Shown here: piece by piece, positions 1-11,312 of the stretch
Numbering within the stretch: the stretch's first letter is position 1
Layout of the letters: the number at the start of each line of letters is the position of its first letter
NCBI RefSeq assembly: GCF_037975245.1
Contig: NC_092572.1
Coordinates: 17,646,273-17,710,272, forward strand
DNA length: 64,000 bases
Direction of reading: 5' to 3'
Source of the DNA: Apostichopus japonicus
Taxonomy: Eukaryota; Echinodermata; Holothuroidea; Aspidochirotida; Stichopodidae
Notes under the pieces: model-generated
Database searches by the model: none
Told to the model about the DNA's origin: nothing
The model's input: only the letters and a program-made list of their open reading frames with translations
Translations under genes and position numbers: made by a program

Positions 1-280
1 AATAAATTGTATATTTATTTTTACCAACATATATTCGGCTTATTGTTTGGCTTGATATCACCAATATCTCTTGCGTCACTTTGGATATAAGTATTTGTCA
101 GAATACACATTTTGGAGGTTCCCAGCCGCAATATAACCAACGATAAGTTCAAACTTGGCAGGAAACTGCACAATTTTCTTTGCACCCGATACACAGAAAA
201 CACAGTAACTACTGTAAATATTAAAGTTTTGTACCTGAGTAAAATTAAGATCGTGTTATAAATCAGTTACATATACTTTT

Positions 281-381
281 AGGATTACAGTAAGAACTGA
301 GGATACATGTAACCCCAACAAATCCTCTACCATGCTGCATTTGTTTGGATTACACATATCCTCGGTTTTTGCTGTAAACCT
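281..381. repeat. Imperfect hairpin (foldback) in intron 3
   Basis: Left arm 281-321 and right arm 341-381 are complementary over about 41 bp with roughly eight mismatches (left starts AGGATTACAGTAAGAACTGA; right ends CTGTAAACCT), with a 19-bp loop. The same hairpin recurs in intron 3 of the other units, for example 7316-7416, 18381-18478 and about 38421-38518. It looks like an old MITE-like insertion duplicated with the gene. Confidence 0.6.
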
Positions 382-631
382 AATAGCGCATGCTACGGAT
401 ATATCATATTTATCAGCATGATCCAGTATTTACTGTGGTACAAAACTTTAAGATTTATAGTAGTTACTATAAACTCAATGTGAATCAGTTGTGCTTTTGG
501 AAACCATAACGTTGCACGACCCTGAATTAAGGTCAACAGTTTCAATACTGGGAATAGTAGTCTTCATACATATTGAATATAACTAGACACTATACTTGAA
601 AATAATATTGACCATTTATCCCGCTTTACAG

Positions 632-1577
632 ATCATATTCACTTCGAGAAATTGTACAACTTAACTTACCTACCAAAGGTAAGTGATATTTATTTTATCT
701 GTAACTAACGTGTTAGGTGATGCCATACAGGCAAATTAGGCCAGGCAAATTTAACCATCCTAGCCCCCCCGCCCCCGCCTTCCTAATTGTATATACATAT
801 ACGTATATTAATATAGTAGAATTGAAACTGTAGTATAAATATAAAAAATATTTATATATATATATATATAAATATATATATACAGATATAAATATGTATA
901 TATGTATTTATTTATATTTATATATATAAATATATATATATATGTATATGTATGTTATTTATATCTTGAAGGTTTCAACCATCTTTTCTATGATACAGTT
1001 ATGTCATATATAGTTATTACGCTGGACTACGTGTTTTATGCAAACCTTCTGCATGCCTATTGCACCATTAAACGTTTCACTACACGTAGTCTCTCTTTCC
1101 CTGCCTCGGTCCCTGGTGTAATAAAAGCACACTAACTGGTTGTTTTATGTGTTTCTCCAAAGTATAATTATTCTACTTCAAAATTGGGACTCATATCAAT
1201 ATGAATGCACGGCTGTTATTAGTATCATTGTTAACTTCACATTCTCTTGGTTAAACAAGAAGTTTGTTTTGTTTGGTCTCTGACTGGACATTTTACATAC
1301 CCCAGTGATTCACAGTAATATTTGATAATCGTGGTAAGAGCTGGGGAGATCAGTGCTATTAACAATAAGGTCATTAGGTCGAAAATCGTTCTTACAAAAC
1401 GTGTTCCTGCATATTTCAAGTTCTATGTTAGATTGTTGGCCGTTTCATGTTCTTCTTTTCTTTCTTTCCTTCTTTTTACTTCTATAACAGGGGACATACT
1501 CTATTGCCGCAGAATTTTTTATTCAAGATGACGAAAAAATTATCACAATGGTCACGAATAATTGCACTTTTTACTGA
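632..1577 (+). CDS. Unit 0: ML-domain secreted protein, exons 4-5 (5' part outside window)
   Basis: Exons at 632-678 (after TTTACAG, before GTAAGT) and 1491-1577 (after a pyrimidine-rich tract and ATAACAG, ending in TGA). Exon 4 enters in phase 1 and leaves in phase 0, exactly as in the six other units. It encodes the stretch ending YNLTYLPK; exon 5 encodes GTYSIAAEFF through to NNCTFY. This is the C-terminal third of an ML lipid-recognition fold: a strand ending in LP, a G-x-Y turn and a final strand with the last disulfide cysteine. Exons 1-3 should lie to the left of the window. Intron 4 is AT-rich and contains a (TA)n tract. The exon 5 variant (IAAEFF, TFY ending) recurs in units 3 and 5, unlike the VAVEM/VAGEL variant of units 1, 2, 4 and 6. 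Splice structure is seen; family assignment is inferred from motifs. Confidence 0.65.
853..946. repeat. (TA)n-rich microsatellite in intron 4 of unit 0
   Basis: Interrupted TA/TATG repeat, directly visible; the counterpart in unit 1 is at about 7880-7985. The open frames over it are low-complexity artefacts. Confidence 0.85.
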
Positions 1578-2821
1578 TTACCCATATGGTCGAAACGTAT
1601 TAACTGTAACAGTTTATAGCTAACAGAAAGGTAATTAGAAAATGACCTTATTTTTCTCGACTTTTCCAACGTTAACTTGTCATTGTTAGAACGGATTTCA
1701 CCACCCACGCTTGATCAGTTCCAATGTCTATCTGCAGATCGCAATGGTACCGTGATGACTAATAGTATTCGTTCGTAATCATTGAGGAAGAGATCATATA
1801 AAGCATAACTTTGAAGTTTCAAGCCGTGCTCAATGTAGGAATTACATACAAATTTCACCAGGATGCTGTAGTAAACGTTCTTCTTTCATTAGTTAAAAAT
1901 AATTATATCTATGAGCTGTCCTTTCAGTTATAGCGAGACAAGTAACTGAGTTCGACATATTTTTGAGTGAAGTCCAGACGAGAAGTAGTTTATCAATAGT
2001 TTGTGATATTATTTTTACGGTTGCATGGCGGCCCCCTTCCTATAGCTAATATGTAGGATAAGCCACAGCTTTTATCCCATAAAGATTCAATGGATAACCA
2101 ATACAAATGAAAACTCTTTTATGTACGATTCTAAAAGCTTCATTCAGGAATGTCACGTGTTATAAGAAGTGCCCCTCAAGGCATTTTCCCTACTCTTTCA
2201 TGGCACCCAGTATACTTCACCAGTTTGTTCTTACTTAACTCTATTGGAGTGTGGATATTCAAAAGATATTACACTTACATAAGCCGATACTAGCTGCATA
2301 ATAATACATTTCTAAATAAGTATCTAAATATGTTAAGGATTTTAGTCTGGCCAAGCACACCCGGGACTGGATTTCCTGGCAATTCGAGCCCGAGTAACAC
2401 CAAATTATGAAGACGGACTCCGAGATAGGTATATTCCATAGGCGTATATCAGCAGTAAATATATGCTGTTTTGCTAAGGTAATACCAATGTAATTAATTG
2501 ATACTCAGACAGTTTGATTCAATAAACAAAAGTAAGTTTCCAGATTTACTAACTCCGTTTAACCTTCTCTCTTCTCATCTCTCACCCGTTTCATTACTTA
2601 ACGTAAACAAACGTGACCCACATATGTATGTATGCGTGTGTGTGTATGTGTGTATGATCCTCCTGCAAGCAGATACTCGCGAAGAAGCCTCATTGGCTTA
2701 TCAAAGCCGCAAGCTGACCAAAGTCAGTCTCTTACATTCATATTTAACGTCCATGATTATGACTGATGAATCCTCAATTGTCAACAACTCTGTAACTGGA
2801 CGACATACATTAGTTCCTTAA

Positions 2822-3265
2822 AGAGTTTTCCTTATTATAGGCGGTTACAACTGTTGAATCTCACCACACTGGAGCTTAGGAGGTTACCTGGGGACTTGAT
2901 TCAGGTTTTCAAGATTGTGTATGGTTTTGACAATTTATCCTTTACCGACTTTTTATGTTTGCTAACAGTAGTTGTACCAGAGGTCACTGTCTTAAAACTC
3001 CAAAAGTCACAAAGTAGGATTATTATTCGGCATTACTTTTTTGTAATAGGTTTTTGAATGAGTGGAACTGTTTGCATGAGAAAGCTGTACTTGCAAGTAG
3101 TGTCAATGGGTTTAAGAATGCTTTGGAGAAGCACTTTCAGCATTGTAATCGGGTCTGAGTGTTTGTGTCTTCAGTTTTTTTCTCTCTCCTATAGGGTCCT
3201 TGATGGGGACTTGAGTGTCCCTCATGATCTCTTTTTCTACTAAACTAAACTAAACGAAACTAAAC
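2822..3265 (+). mobile_element. CR1-like LINE, 3' fragment of reverse-transcriptase ORF plus tail
   Basis: The translated stretch LTTLELRRLPGDLIQVFKI, then GFDNLSFTDF, then SQSRIIIRHYFF is the conserved C-terminal end of CR1/L2-group LINE ORF2 (pattern: RL-GDLI-VYKI, then a G-x-D motif, then a RGH-LKL-like segment, then YFF-R). Frame breaks after LSFTDF show it is dead. The end carries tandem ACTAA/ACTAAAC repeats, the simple-repeat tail typical of such elements, directly followed by the tRNA-derived element. Confidence 0.7.
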
Positions 3266-3274
3266 ATTAATCTT

Positions 3275-3340
3275 GGAGTGACTCGAACCAGGGACCTTTT
3301 GATTGGAAGGCACCGGCGTTAACCACTGAGCTAACACTCC
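3275..3340 (-). repeat. tRNA-derived (SINE-like) element
   Basis: On the minus strand it reads as a decayed tRNA: GGAGTG/CACTCC pair as an acceptor stem, TAGCTCAGTGGTTAA is a good A box, and GGTTCGAGTC is a good B box. The T-stem 3' side and the anticodon stem no longer pair, so this is not a functional tRNA. One copy sits in every spacer of the array. Confidence 0.65.
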
Positions 3341-3534
3341 TAGAAGAATATGAAGACACATGCTGTTATGTTTTGTCATTCGTTCGATAAACGAGATGAA
3401 ATAAAAAATTTAAAAAGAATTGTTGAACCGGTGATCAACTTATTAACAAAGTGATAACATTTTCAATACTTACATATATGTTCGAGGTACCACAACACCT
3501 TTAGAATCGTATTGGAACTCTTGCCAATTCAAGA

Positions 3535-3742
3535 ATGAAAGTCTGTCGTGTGTGCTCTCAAGATACCATCTTGTCACAAGTGGAGGGCTAAATTCAAAAT
3601 TTCCCCTGACTGATATCAATATGGGACTGAAGGATCTTATAAAGGATGGGTGCCTCCCTATGGTCGTTGAATCTGACTCCCATGAAGAGGAGTTTGTGAC
3701 TTATCCCACAGTAAACAAAAGAAGTGTAGACATCCAATCGTG
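3535..3742 (+). other. Conserved short open segment present in every spacer
   Basis: Homologous segments occur at 3535-3742, 9942-10140, 22970-23177, 30160-30357, 40880-41088, 48003-48201 and 57271-57479. The copy at 30160 is open from ATG (MKVCRGCSQL...) for 65 codons. The others are interrupted near the CRVCSQ start but keep the frame LTDINMxLxDLIKDGCLPMVVE...FVTYPTVNKR. A- and B-type copies differ by a 9-bp in-frame indel, which hints at past coding use. I do not recognise the product; it may be a decayed exon or transposon fragment. Confidence 0.35.
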
Positions 3743-4763
3743 AATTCTGAGTCATATTTAAACTACAAATTAAGTCTTTATATTATAAACACAATGTTGT
3801 TCTTATTAATACCTGGTGTGAGTCCGAAAAGTAGGCCTGGGGTTGTACACCGGAAGCAGTGGTCTCATTCTCCCTAGTCTAAAAATAGAAATCTCCCACG
3901 ATTGACGATTGTAGATGAGAGCATGGCAACCCCATCCCTTACCTCCAACCCCCTTTCCTTGTAAGCCACTGAATTTAATACCATGGCACTATTCGACTAA
4001 TTTCATTCGATTCGAGCTCGATTTTATATTCAAAAAGAAACAATTATAGATATCATACCGTTATAAAACAGAAAAGTGATTAAGGAAACTGAAAGACTAC
4101 AAAATCTGAAAACGTGTTTCTACATAGCATATTATTAATATAGTGACTATCTCAACATTAACGAGACTTACACGTCTTCTTCCCCATAATGATTCACTTA
4201 TGTAACTTATAATTCAGATAGGTTACAGGAAACACACACCCGACCATCATTCTTGATCTTTGCGTTATAAATTAAACTTCCAATAGCAGCTGAGACAAAT
4301 GTTATGCACCTGAGATATTTAACATAAATTCAGTCACATCTGCCCTTTTTAGTGGAAATGAGTTTTGCAAAAGCTGAATTTATTGTCAGCAATTTGAAGA
4401 GTGAAAGAAATAATATGTAGCAGAGAAAGAGAGAGTTGCGATACGGGCAGAAATGTACTTTGGCCGAGCGGGTTCGGAAGTTACCAATTTCCCACAACAA
4501 TTGCGTTTGCTAGAAAGAGTTTGACAGGAAAACCCAGCGTTTATCACACCATAAAGCCCGCGTTGTTTGGTAAAAAAGGGGAACTATCAAAATAAAGGCA
4601 CCATTTTGGGGGGGGGGAAGAGGAAGTTTAAAGTTGTCAAGTTTTATGTCAATAACGAATATTGACGACCCGATTGCAAGAAGGAACCTCCGTGATGACA
4701 TCATTATGCATTCTACCATTGTCATTCGTCCATTGTCTTCACACTTACGCTGCTGTGTAAAAT

Positions 4764-4774
4764 ACGGAAGTTCC
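4764..4774 (+). promoter_or_regulatory. Candidate ETS-like site upstream of exon 1
   Basis: ACGGAAGTTCC contains the ETS core GGAA. It lies 181 bp before the start codon in units 1, 2, 4 and 6 (4764, 14686, 34809, 50377) and 142 bp before it in unit 5 (42192). The block survives in exon-1-less unit 3 (24286). No TATA box is evident. Conservation may simply reflect recent duplication. Confidence 0.25.
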
Positions 4775-4944
4775 TAGTTCTATTTTGCTAGTAACTGTAT
4801 TCGATGTCAGCACTTAAAGTTGTTATTCATGTTTTACCAACGAGCCTTGAACAACTGCTATTACCAGTCGAGCATATTTATTGTCGTCTTCATTAGCAAA
4901 TTGTTGCTGAAATTTCGATACTGCGACCAATAATAATTGTAGCA

Positions 4945-7900
4945 ATGATGCCCATTCTCTTGCTGTTTCTGATGGCGTTTCCGATAACCAATGGTTTGCC
5001 TGCGTCACCGGTAACTAGTCATCTCTACAGGGTAGACAGTCACGAGACATCTTCGACTATCAAAGATCAGCCAATGTTATGCGAGTACCAAATTTCTGGT
5101 AAGTCTTTAATGAACGCTGTTTAATAAGCTTTACGCTATATTTTGCATAGGGTTGTAAGCTTATTTCGCTCTCTTCTTATTAATCTATATAATAGTAGCC
5201 CATCTAGTATCAGGTTAATTTTCCCGTGTACAGCACCTTTCAATTGTCCAGTACTTAACCGTATGGTTTAATATGGACGAACACAGTATGTATTCAAACA
5301 AACATGTAAGTTTAACCACGTTGCATCGTTTATGATTGAATTTGAGGTACCGGTAACTTTGGTCAAACAGAATTTGATTTTCAGGTAACTTGTCTCAATG
5401 ACGTACGTAAGGGGCGGAAAATGGGGGTGTTAGAGATTAGACTTATAATTAACGACCACATTTATAGCACTTATCTGCCTCGCGAGACCGCGCTATTTCA
5501 GAAATCCTACCACCCACCCCATGCTCACCCTCCTAGTCTTCCTAATGGGGGTCTTCGTCAACGATATCAGGCCCACACGTTCTTCTTTATACATGAATTG
5601 ACTTGCTTCTGCATGGCCCTTCCATAAAGTTTCGTGCCGCTACCTAAATCAGTGGTTGAAATTAACAATTTGTCCACCGCCAACTCTCTCTCCTGTTAAC
5701 GTCATAAACATCGTTCCCGTTCATTGTCGTGATTCGCAGCCCGTACATTGTCGGCTTCGAGTCGACGGCTGAGAAAACCGACCATATGAGGCGTTTTCCG
5801 GAATAGCAGCCGGCAGTGTGCTTTGGTTCACCAACTAAATCCAGCCACAAAACCACACGACTGAACACGACCCAACACAACTGATATAGTCCGGCATTGT
5901 GCGTGTGACTATAACTGATCATGACTTTGGTCAGTTTTATTTCGTATCGGCTTCAGTCTGGAACACTGAATAGCCTATATAGCGTTTTTGTCGAGACTGG
6001 TAGCCGTGCCGTGTGTACGGGTTCACAACTAAAACTATAAACATTTACAAATATAGCCGTTAGTTATCACGGTTAGAGATTTTGCACGAATAAACGGTTG
6101 GGTCGGACCGGATTGTGGATTCGGGTCGGGAATTCGGGTCAGGAATTCGGGTCGGGAATTCAGGTCGGGAGTTGGGCAGTGTATTGATGGCAAAAGGTTA
6201 TATTTATGATAAACCAAGGCTGACTCCGCACTTTCTGATTTGTTAACTCTCTTTTTCCTAGGTCCTTGGATGGACCACTTCAACATTTCATTGACACCAA
6301 ATCCACCAAAATTAGGAGGTCTCATCAAACTCGTTTTCAATATAGTGTACCGTAAGTATACATAAAATTGATCATGACCCCCTCCCCGCCCGCCACCTCT
6401 CCATACACAACAATCCAGAATGAACTGGAGATGTGCGATTCGTCGACACTTTCCAGATATTCTACTTTACTGCATGGTGCATTAGTTCTACTCGAACACA
6501 GACTCAGTAGTTTGGTCAAAATTAAGCCGATTTTTATATCAGTTGATTCTTTCTCCCATTTATTTAAATTTTCAAGTTTATTTAATCCGACCAGTGGTAT
6601 CAGATAGTCGCACGGGCAATACGATAAGTAATTATTAATAACAATCAAATAAGACAAAATTTTACTCTTTCTGTTTTGGGTACATTTGCAGGAAAGGACG
6701 TATTGTCAATCCGGGTATCTTTAAATGCTACAATGCAAGGCAGTGAACTAACTTTCAAAGTGGACAAGACAGTATGTGATTTTGAACGTAGACACGATTG
6801 GTGCCCTGCTAAGAAAGGAGGTAAGTATTGCACTGACCAATTAACGTCACGTAACTATTAAGAAGGTTGTGAACAATTTTAATTTCTGCAATATTGATAA
6901 CATTTGCAGAGAAACGAAGGGAATTTCTTATGAAATAATGTAATAGAAGTTATTCCAAACTTGAAGTTGAGATGACCGCAACAACGGCTTCACATCTTGT
7001 ACTACTGGTGTGTTCATCTGAAACAGGCTCTAGTGAATAAATTGTATATTTCTTTTTACCAACATATATTCGGCTTATTGTTTGGCTTGATATCACCAAT
7101 ATCTCTTGCGTCACTTTGGATATAAGTATATGTCAGAATACACATTTTGGAGGTTCCCAGCCGCAATATAACCAACGATAAGTTCAAACTTGGCAGGAAA
7201 CTGCACAATTTTCTTTGCACCCGATACACAGAAAACACAGTAACTACTGTAAATATTGAAGTCTTGTACCTGAGTAAAATTAAGATCGTGTTATAAATCA
7301 GTAGCATATGCTTTTAGGATTACAGTAAGAACTGAGGATACATGTAACCCCAACAAATCCTCTACCATGCTGCATTTGTTTGGATTACACATATCCTCGG
7401 TTTTTACTGTAAACCTAATAGCGCATGCTACGGATATATCATATTTATCAGCATGATCCAGTATTTACTGTGGTACAAAACTTTAAGATTTATAGTAGTT
7501 ACTATAAACTCAATGTGAATCAGTTGTGCTTTTGGAAACCATAACGTTGCACGACCCTGAAATAAGGTCAACAGTTTCAATACTGGGAATAGTAGTCTTC
7601 GTACATATTGAATATAACTAGACACTATACTTGAAAATAATATTGACCATTTATCCCGCTTTACAGATCATATTCACTTCGAGAAATTGTACAACTTAAC
7701 TTACCTACCAAAGGTAAGTGATATTTATTTTATCTGTAACTAACGTGTTAGGTGATGCCATACAGGCAAATTAGGCCAGGCAAATTGAGCCATCCTAGCC
7801 CCCCCCCCCCTTCCTAATTGTATATACATATACGTATATTAATATAGTAGAATTGAAACTGTAGTATAAATATAAAAAATATTTATATATATATATATAT

Positions 7901-7955
7901 ATATATAAATATATATATACAGATATAAATATGTATATATGTATTTATTTATCTT

Positions 7956-7988
<33 letters not shown>

Positions 7989-8607
7989 TATTTATATTTT
8001 GACGGTTTCAACTATCTTTTCTACAGTTATGACATATGTAGTTATTACGCTGGACTACGTGGTTTATGCAAACCTTCTGCATGCCTATTGCACCATTAAA
8101 CGTTTCACTACACGTATTCTCTCTTTCCCTGCCTCGGTCCCTGGTGTTATAAAAGCACACTAACTGGTTGTTTTATGTGTTTCTCCAAAGTATAATTATT
8201 CTACTTCAAAATTTAGATTCATATCAATATGAATGCACGGCTGTTATTAGTATCATTGTTAACTTCACATTCTCTTGGTTAAACAAGAAGTTTTTTTTTG
8301 TTTGGTCTCTGACTAGAAATTATACATAGACAGTAATTCACATTTATATTTGAGGGTCGTGGTAAGAGCTGGGGAGATCAGTGCTATTAACAATAAGGTC
8401 ATTTGGTCAAAATCGTTCTTACCAAACGTGTTCCTGCATATTTCAAGTTCTATGTTAGATTGTTGGCTGTTTCATGTTCTTCTTTTCTTTCTTTCCTTCT
8501 TTTTACTTGTATAACAGGGGACATACTCTGTCGCCGTAGAGATGTTTATTCAAGATGACGAAAAAATTTTAACATTGGTCAGTAATAATTGCACTCTTGA
8601 CTGGTGA
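4945..8607 (+). CDS. Unit 1: secreted ML-domain (NPC2/PG-PI transfer-like) protein, 5 exons
   Basis: Exons 4945-5098, 6262-6351, 6692-6820, 7667-7713 and 8518-8607 join in frame to 169 codons plus TGA. All four introns are GT-AG, and the exon 3 donor is a perfect GTAAGT. Residues 1-17 form a signal peptide (hydrophobic LLLFLMAF, likely cut after TNG). The mature part has FNISLTPNPP in exon 2, a Gly-Ser turn (QGSEL) and the VCDF...WCPAKKG pair of close cysteines in exon 3, then YLPK and GTYSVAVEMF. Four cysteines would give the two classic ML disulfides. Sequons: N-I-S, N-A-T, N-L-T, N-C-T. This is the most divergent intact copy: a CGA (Arg) codon spans the exon 2/3 junction where others have Pro, the end is TLDW, and intron 1 lacks the minisatellite found in units 2-6. 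Family proteins bind lipids or sterols extracellularly or in lysosomes; the ligand here is unknown. Confidence 0.75.
6108..6176 (+). repeat. G-rich minisatellite in intron 1 of unit 1
   Basis: Repeats of GGAATTCGGGTC with several GGG runs, just upstream of exon 2. Other units have a shorter GGTCGGGT-type tract at the equivalent place, expanded in unit 6. Confidence 0.7.
7880..7985. repeat. (TA)n microsatellite in intron 4 of unit 1
   Basis: TA-dinucleotide tracts of about 20 and 30 bp separated by mixed AT sequence, equivalent to 853-946. Confidence 0.85.
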
Positions 8608-9677
8608 CCCATATGACTGCAGATCGCAATGGTACCGTGATGAATAATAGTATTCGTTCGTAATTATCGAGGAAGAAATCTTATAAAGCATAACTTCGAA
8701 GTTTTAAGCCGTGCTCAATGTATGAATTACATTTCACCAGGATGCTGTAGTAAACGTTCTTCTTTCGTTAGTTAAAAATAATTATATCTATGAGCTGTCC
8801 TTTTAATTATTGCGAGACAAGTAACTGAGTTCGACATATTTTTGAGTGAAGTCCAGACGGGAAGTAGTTTATAAATAGTCTGTGATTATTTTTACGGTTG
8901 CATGGCGGCCCCCTTCCTATAGCTAATATGTAGGATAAGTCACAGCTTTTATCCCATAAAGATTCAATGGATAACCAATACAAATGCAAAACTCTTCTAT
9001 GTACGATTCTAAAAGCTTCATTCAGGAATGTCACGTGTTATAAGAAGTGCCCCTAAAAGCATTTTCCCTACTCTTTCATGGCACCCAGTATACCCACCAG
9101 TTTGTTCTTATTTAACTCTATTGGAGTGTGGATATCCAAAAGAAATTACACCTACATAAGCCAGTACTAGCTGCATATTAATACGTTTCTAAATAAGTAT
9201 CTAAATATGTAAAGGATTTTAGTCGGGCCAAGCACATCTGGGTCCGGAGTTCCTTGCCATTCGAGCCCGAGTTACACCAAATTATGAAGACGGACTCCGA
9301 GATAGGTATATTCCCGTAGGCGTATATCAGCAGTAAATATAAGCTATTTTGCTAAGGTAATACACAATGTAGTTAAGAGATACTCAGACAGCTTTGATTC
9401 AATATACAAAAGTAAGTTTCCAGATTTACAAACTCCGTTTAACCTTCTCTCTTCTCATCTCTCACCCGTTTCATTACTTAACGTAAACAAACGTAACCCA
9501 CATATGTATGTATGTATATGATATCTTCCTGCAAGTAGAAACTCGCGAAAAAGCCTCATTGGCTTACCAAAGCCGCAAGCTGACCGAAGTCAGTCTCTTA
9601 CATTCATATTTAACTTCCATGATTATGAATTGTCAATTGTCAACAACTCCTGTAACTGGACGACATACATTAATCTT

Positions 9678-9748
9678 GGAGTGACTCGAACCATGCAGAG
9701 AACCTTATGATTGAAAGGCACCGGTGTTAACCACTGAGCTAACACTCC
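9678..9748 (-). repeat. tRNA-derived (SINE-like) element
   Basis: Same decayed tRNA-like element as at 3275, with A box TAGCTCAGTGGTTAA and B box GGTTCGAGTC on the minus strand and a slightly longer middle. No LINE fragment adjoins it in B spacers. Confidence 0.6.
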
Positions 9749-10959
9749 TAGCAGAATAGGAGGTTCATGCTGTTATGTTTTGTCATTCATTCGATAAACG
9801 AGATGAAATTTTAAAAAAAGCAACAATTGTTGAACCTGTGATCAACTTATTAACAAAGTGATAACATTTTCAATACTTACATATATGTTCGAGGTACCAA
9901 AACACTTTCAGAATCGTATTGGAACTCTTGACAATCCAAAAATGAAAGTGTGTCGTGTGTGCTCTTAACTTGTCGAAATTTGAAGGCCAAATTCAAAATT
10001 CCTCTGACAGATATAAATATGAGACTGGAAGATCTTATAAAGGATGGATGCCTCCCTATGGTCGTTGAAGCCGTAGAGGGGTCTGTGACTTATCCCACAG
10101 TTAACAAAAGAAGTGCAGAAACAACCAATGGTGCATTTTGAGTCATATTTATACTTCAAGGTTGGTCTATATATTCTAAAGACAATTTTGTCCTAATAAA
10201 TACCTTATGTGAGTCCGCAAAATAGAACTGGGGTTGTACACCGGTAGCAGTAGTCTAATTCTCCCTATAGACTAATTATAGACAACTCCCACGACTGATG
10301 ATTGTAGGTGAGAGCTTGGCAACATCATCTCCTAGCCCACTCTCCTCACCCGCCCCCCCCCCCCCCCCGCCACCCCCGTTTCCGTGCACGCCACTTTAGT
10401 AAATACCATGGCTCTATCCGACTAACTTCATTTGATTCGAGCCCGATTTTAATTTCAAAAGAAACAATTATAGATATCATACCGTTATAATTTATAGTTA
10501 TATGCATAAACAGAAAAGTGATTTAGGAAACTAAAAGACTACAATATCTGAAAACGTGTTTCTACATAAATAGTATATTATTAATTCAGTAAATATCTCA
10601 TCATTAACGAGACTTACACGTCTCTTTCCCCATAATGCTACACTTATGTTAGTTATAATTCAGATAGGTTACAGGAAACACACACCCAACCATCATTCAT
10701 GACCTTTCTCTTGAGCGTTTGTCACAATATAAAGCCCCCGTTTTGGGGTATAAAAGAGGAACGTTCACGCTCTCAAGTTTGGGAAAGACATGTGGGAGGC
10801 ATTGTATCAATTTTAGTGAATAACTGTTGGTGTTCATTGAAAAGGTCTCAAACCACATTTGGTTGACAGCAGTTGTGATACAGACTTCATGACTGTGTGT
10901 AGTTTTCTATCTACCTTATTATCGTAGTGATTCCAAAGCTATTTCGTTGAGCAAGTGGC

Positions 10960-11275
10960 GTCATCGAATAGGGGAAAAGGTTAAAAGATCTAGAAGGAGA
11001 TTATATCGTTATTTATGACATAAGAGTAGGTTCTTCCCGTTCTATGAATAATAGTTTCATCTAGTTTTGCACGCACTTTCGCCAAAGTAGAATCCCTTTG
11101 TTGTTTTTCCTTAAGGATATCCGAAGTGACTATCCCTGGCATTGGATCTTTATAACCTTTAATGGTTTAAAAGCATTTCGTTCGCTTACTTGATATTGCG
11201 TTTGTACTGCACCAACAACTTCTGGGGAATCTACTGGATTCACAGACAAATTAGACGCTTTTCATTTTGGATCAA
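10960..11275 (-). mobile_element. Ty3/gypsy-like pol remnant (linker before integrase)
   Basis: On the minus strand one frame reads GAVQTQYQV, then after a frameshift PGIVTSDILKEKQQRDSTLA, then KVRAKLDE and HRTGRTYSYV. An AV-T-Q motif followed by D-L---Q--D-TLA-V is characteristic of the segment between RNase H and the integrase zinc-binding domain of Ty3/gypsy polyproteins. Frame breaks and the lack of other domains show a dead fragment. Homologous pieces lie in the other two B spacers. Confidence 0.45.
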
Positions 11276-11312
11276 GTTGCCTATGGCGGGCCATCGGTCT
11301 CAAATCGTGGGG

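Larger units (their letters stand above)
1578..4944. other. Type A spacer between units 0 and 1
   Basis: No gene of its own is recognised. It holds a CR1-like LINE 3' fragment, a tRNA-derived element, a 200-bp segment with a short conserved open frame (3535-3742), and the block just before exon 1 that carries ACGGAAGTTCC. A short TGTG/TATG-rich microsatellite lies at about 2622-2655. Confidence 0.6.

Noticed and set aside
902-1135. 77-codon frame (ending GVIKAH) in intron 4, also at 7939
   Set aside because: It begins in the TA microsatellite, lies inside intron 4, and units 2, 4, 5 and 6 lack the region. No domain is recognisable.
3275-3340. Functional tRNA gene
   Set aside because: A and B boxes are present, but the T stem and anticodon stem do not pair, and seven decayed copies travel with the duplicated spacers.
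4455-4490. Second tRNA-like A box (TTGGCCGAGCGGGTTCGGAAG) in A spacers
   Set aside because: It resembles a Leu/Ser-type D arm, but no B box or acceptor stem follows at the right distance.
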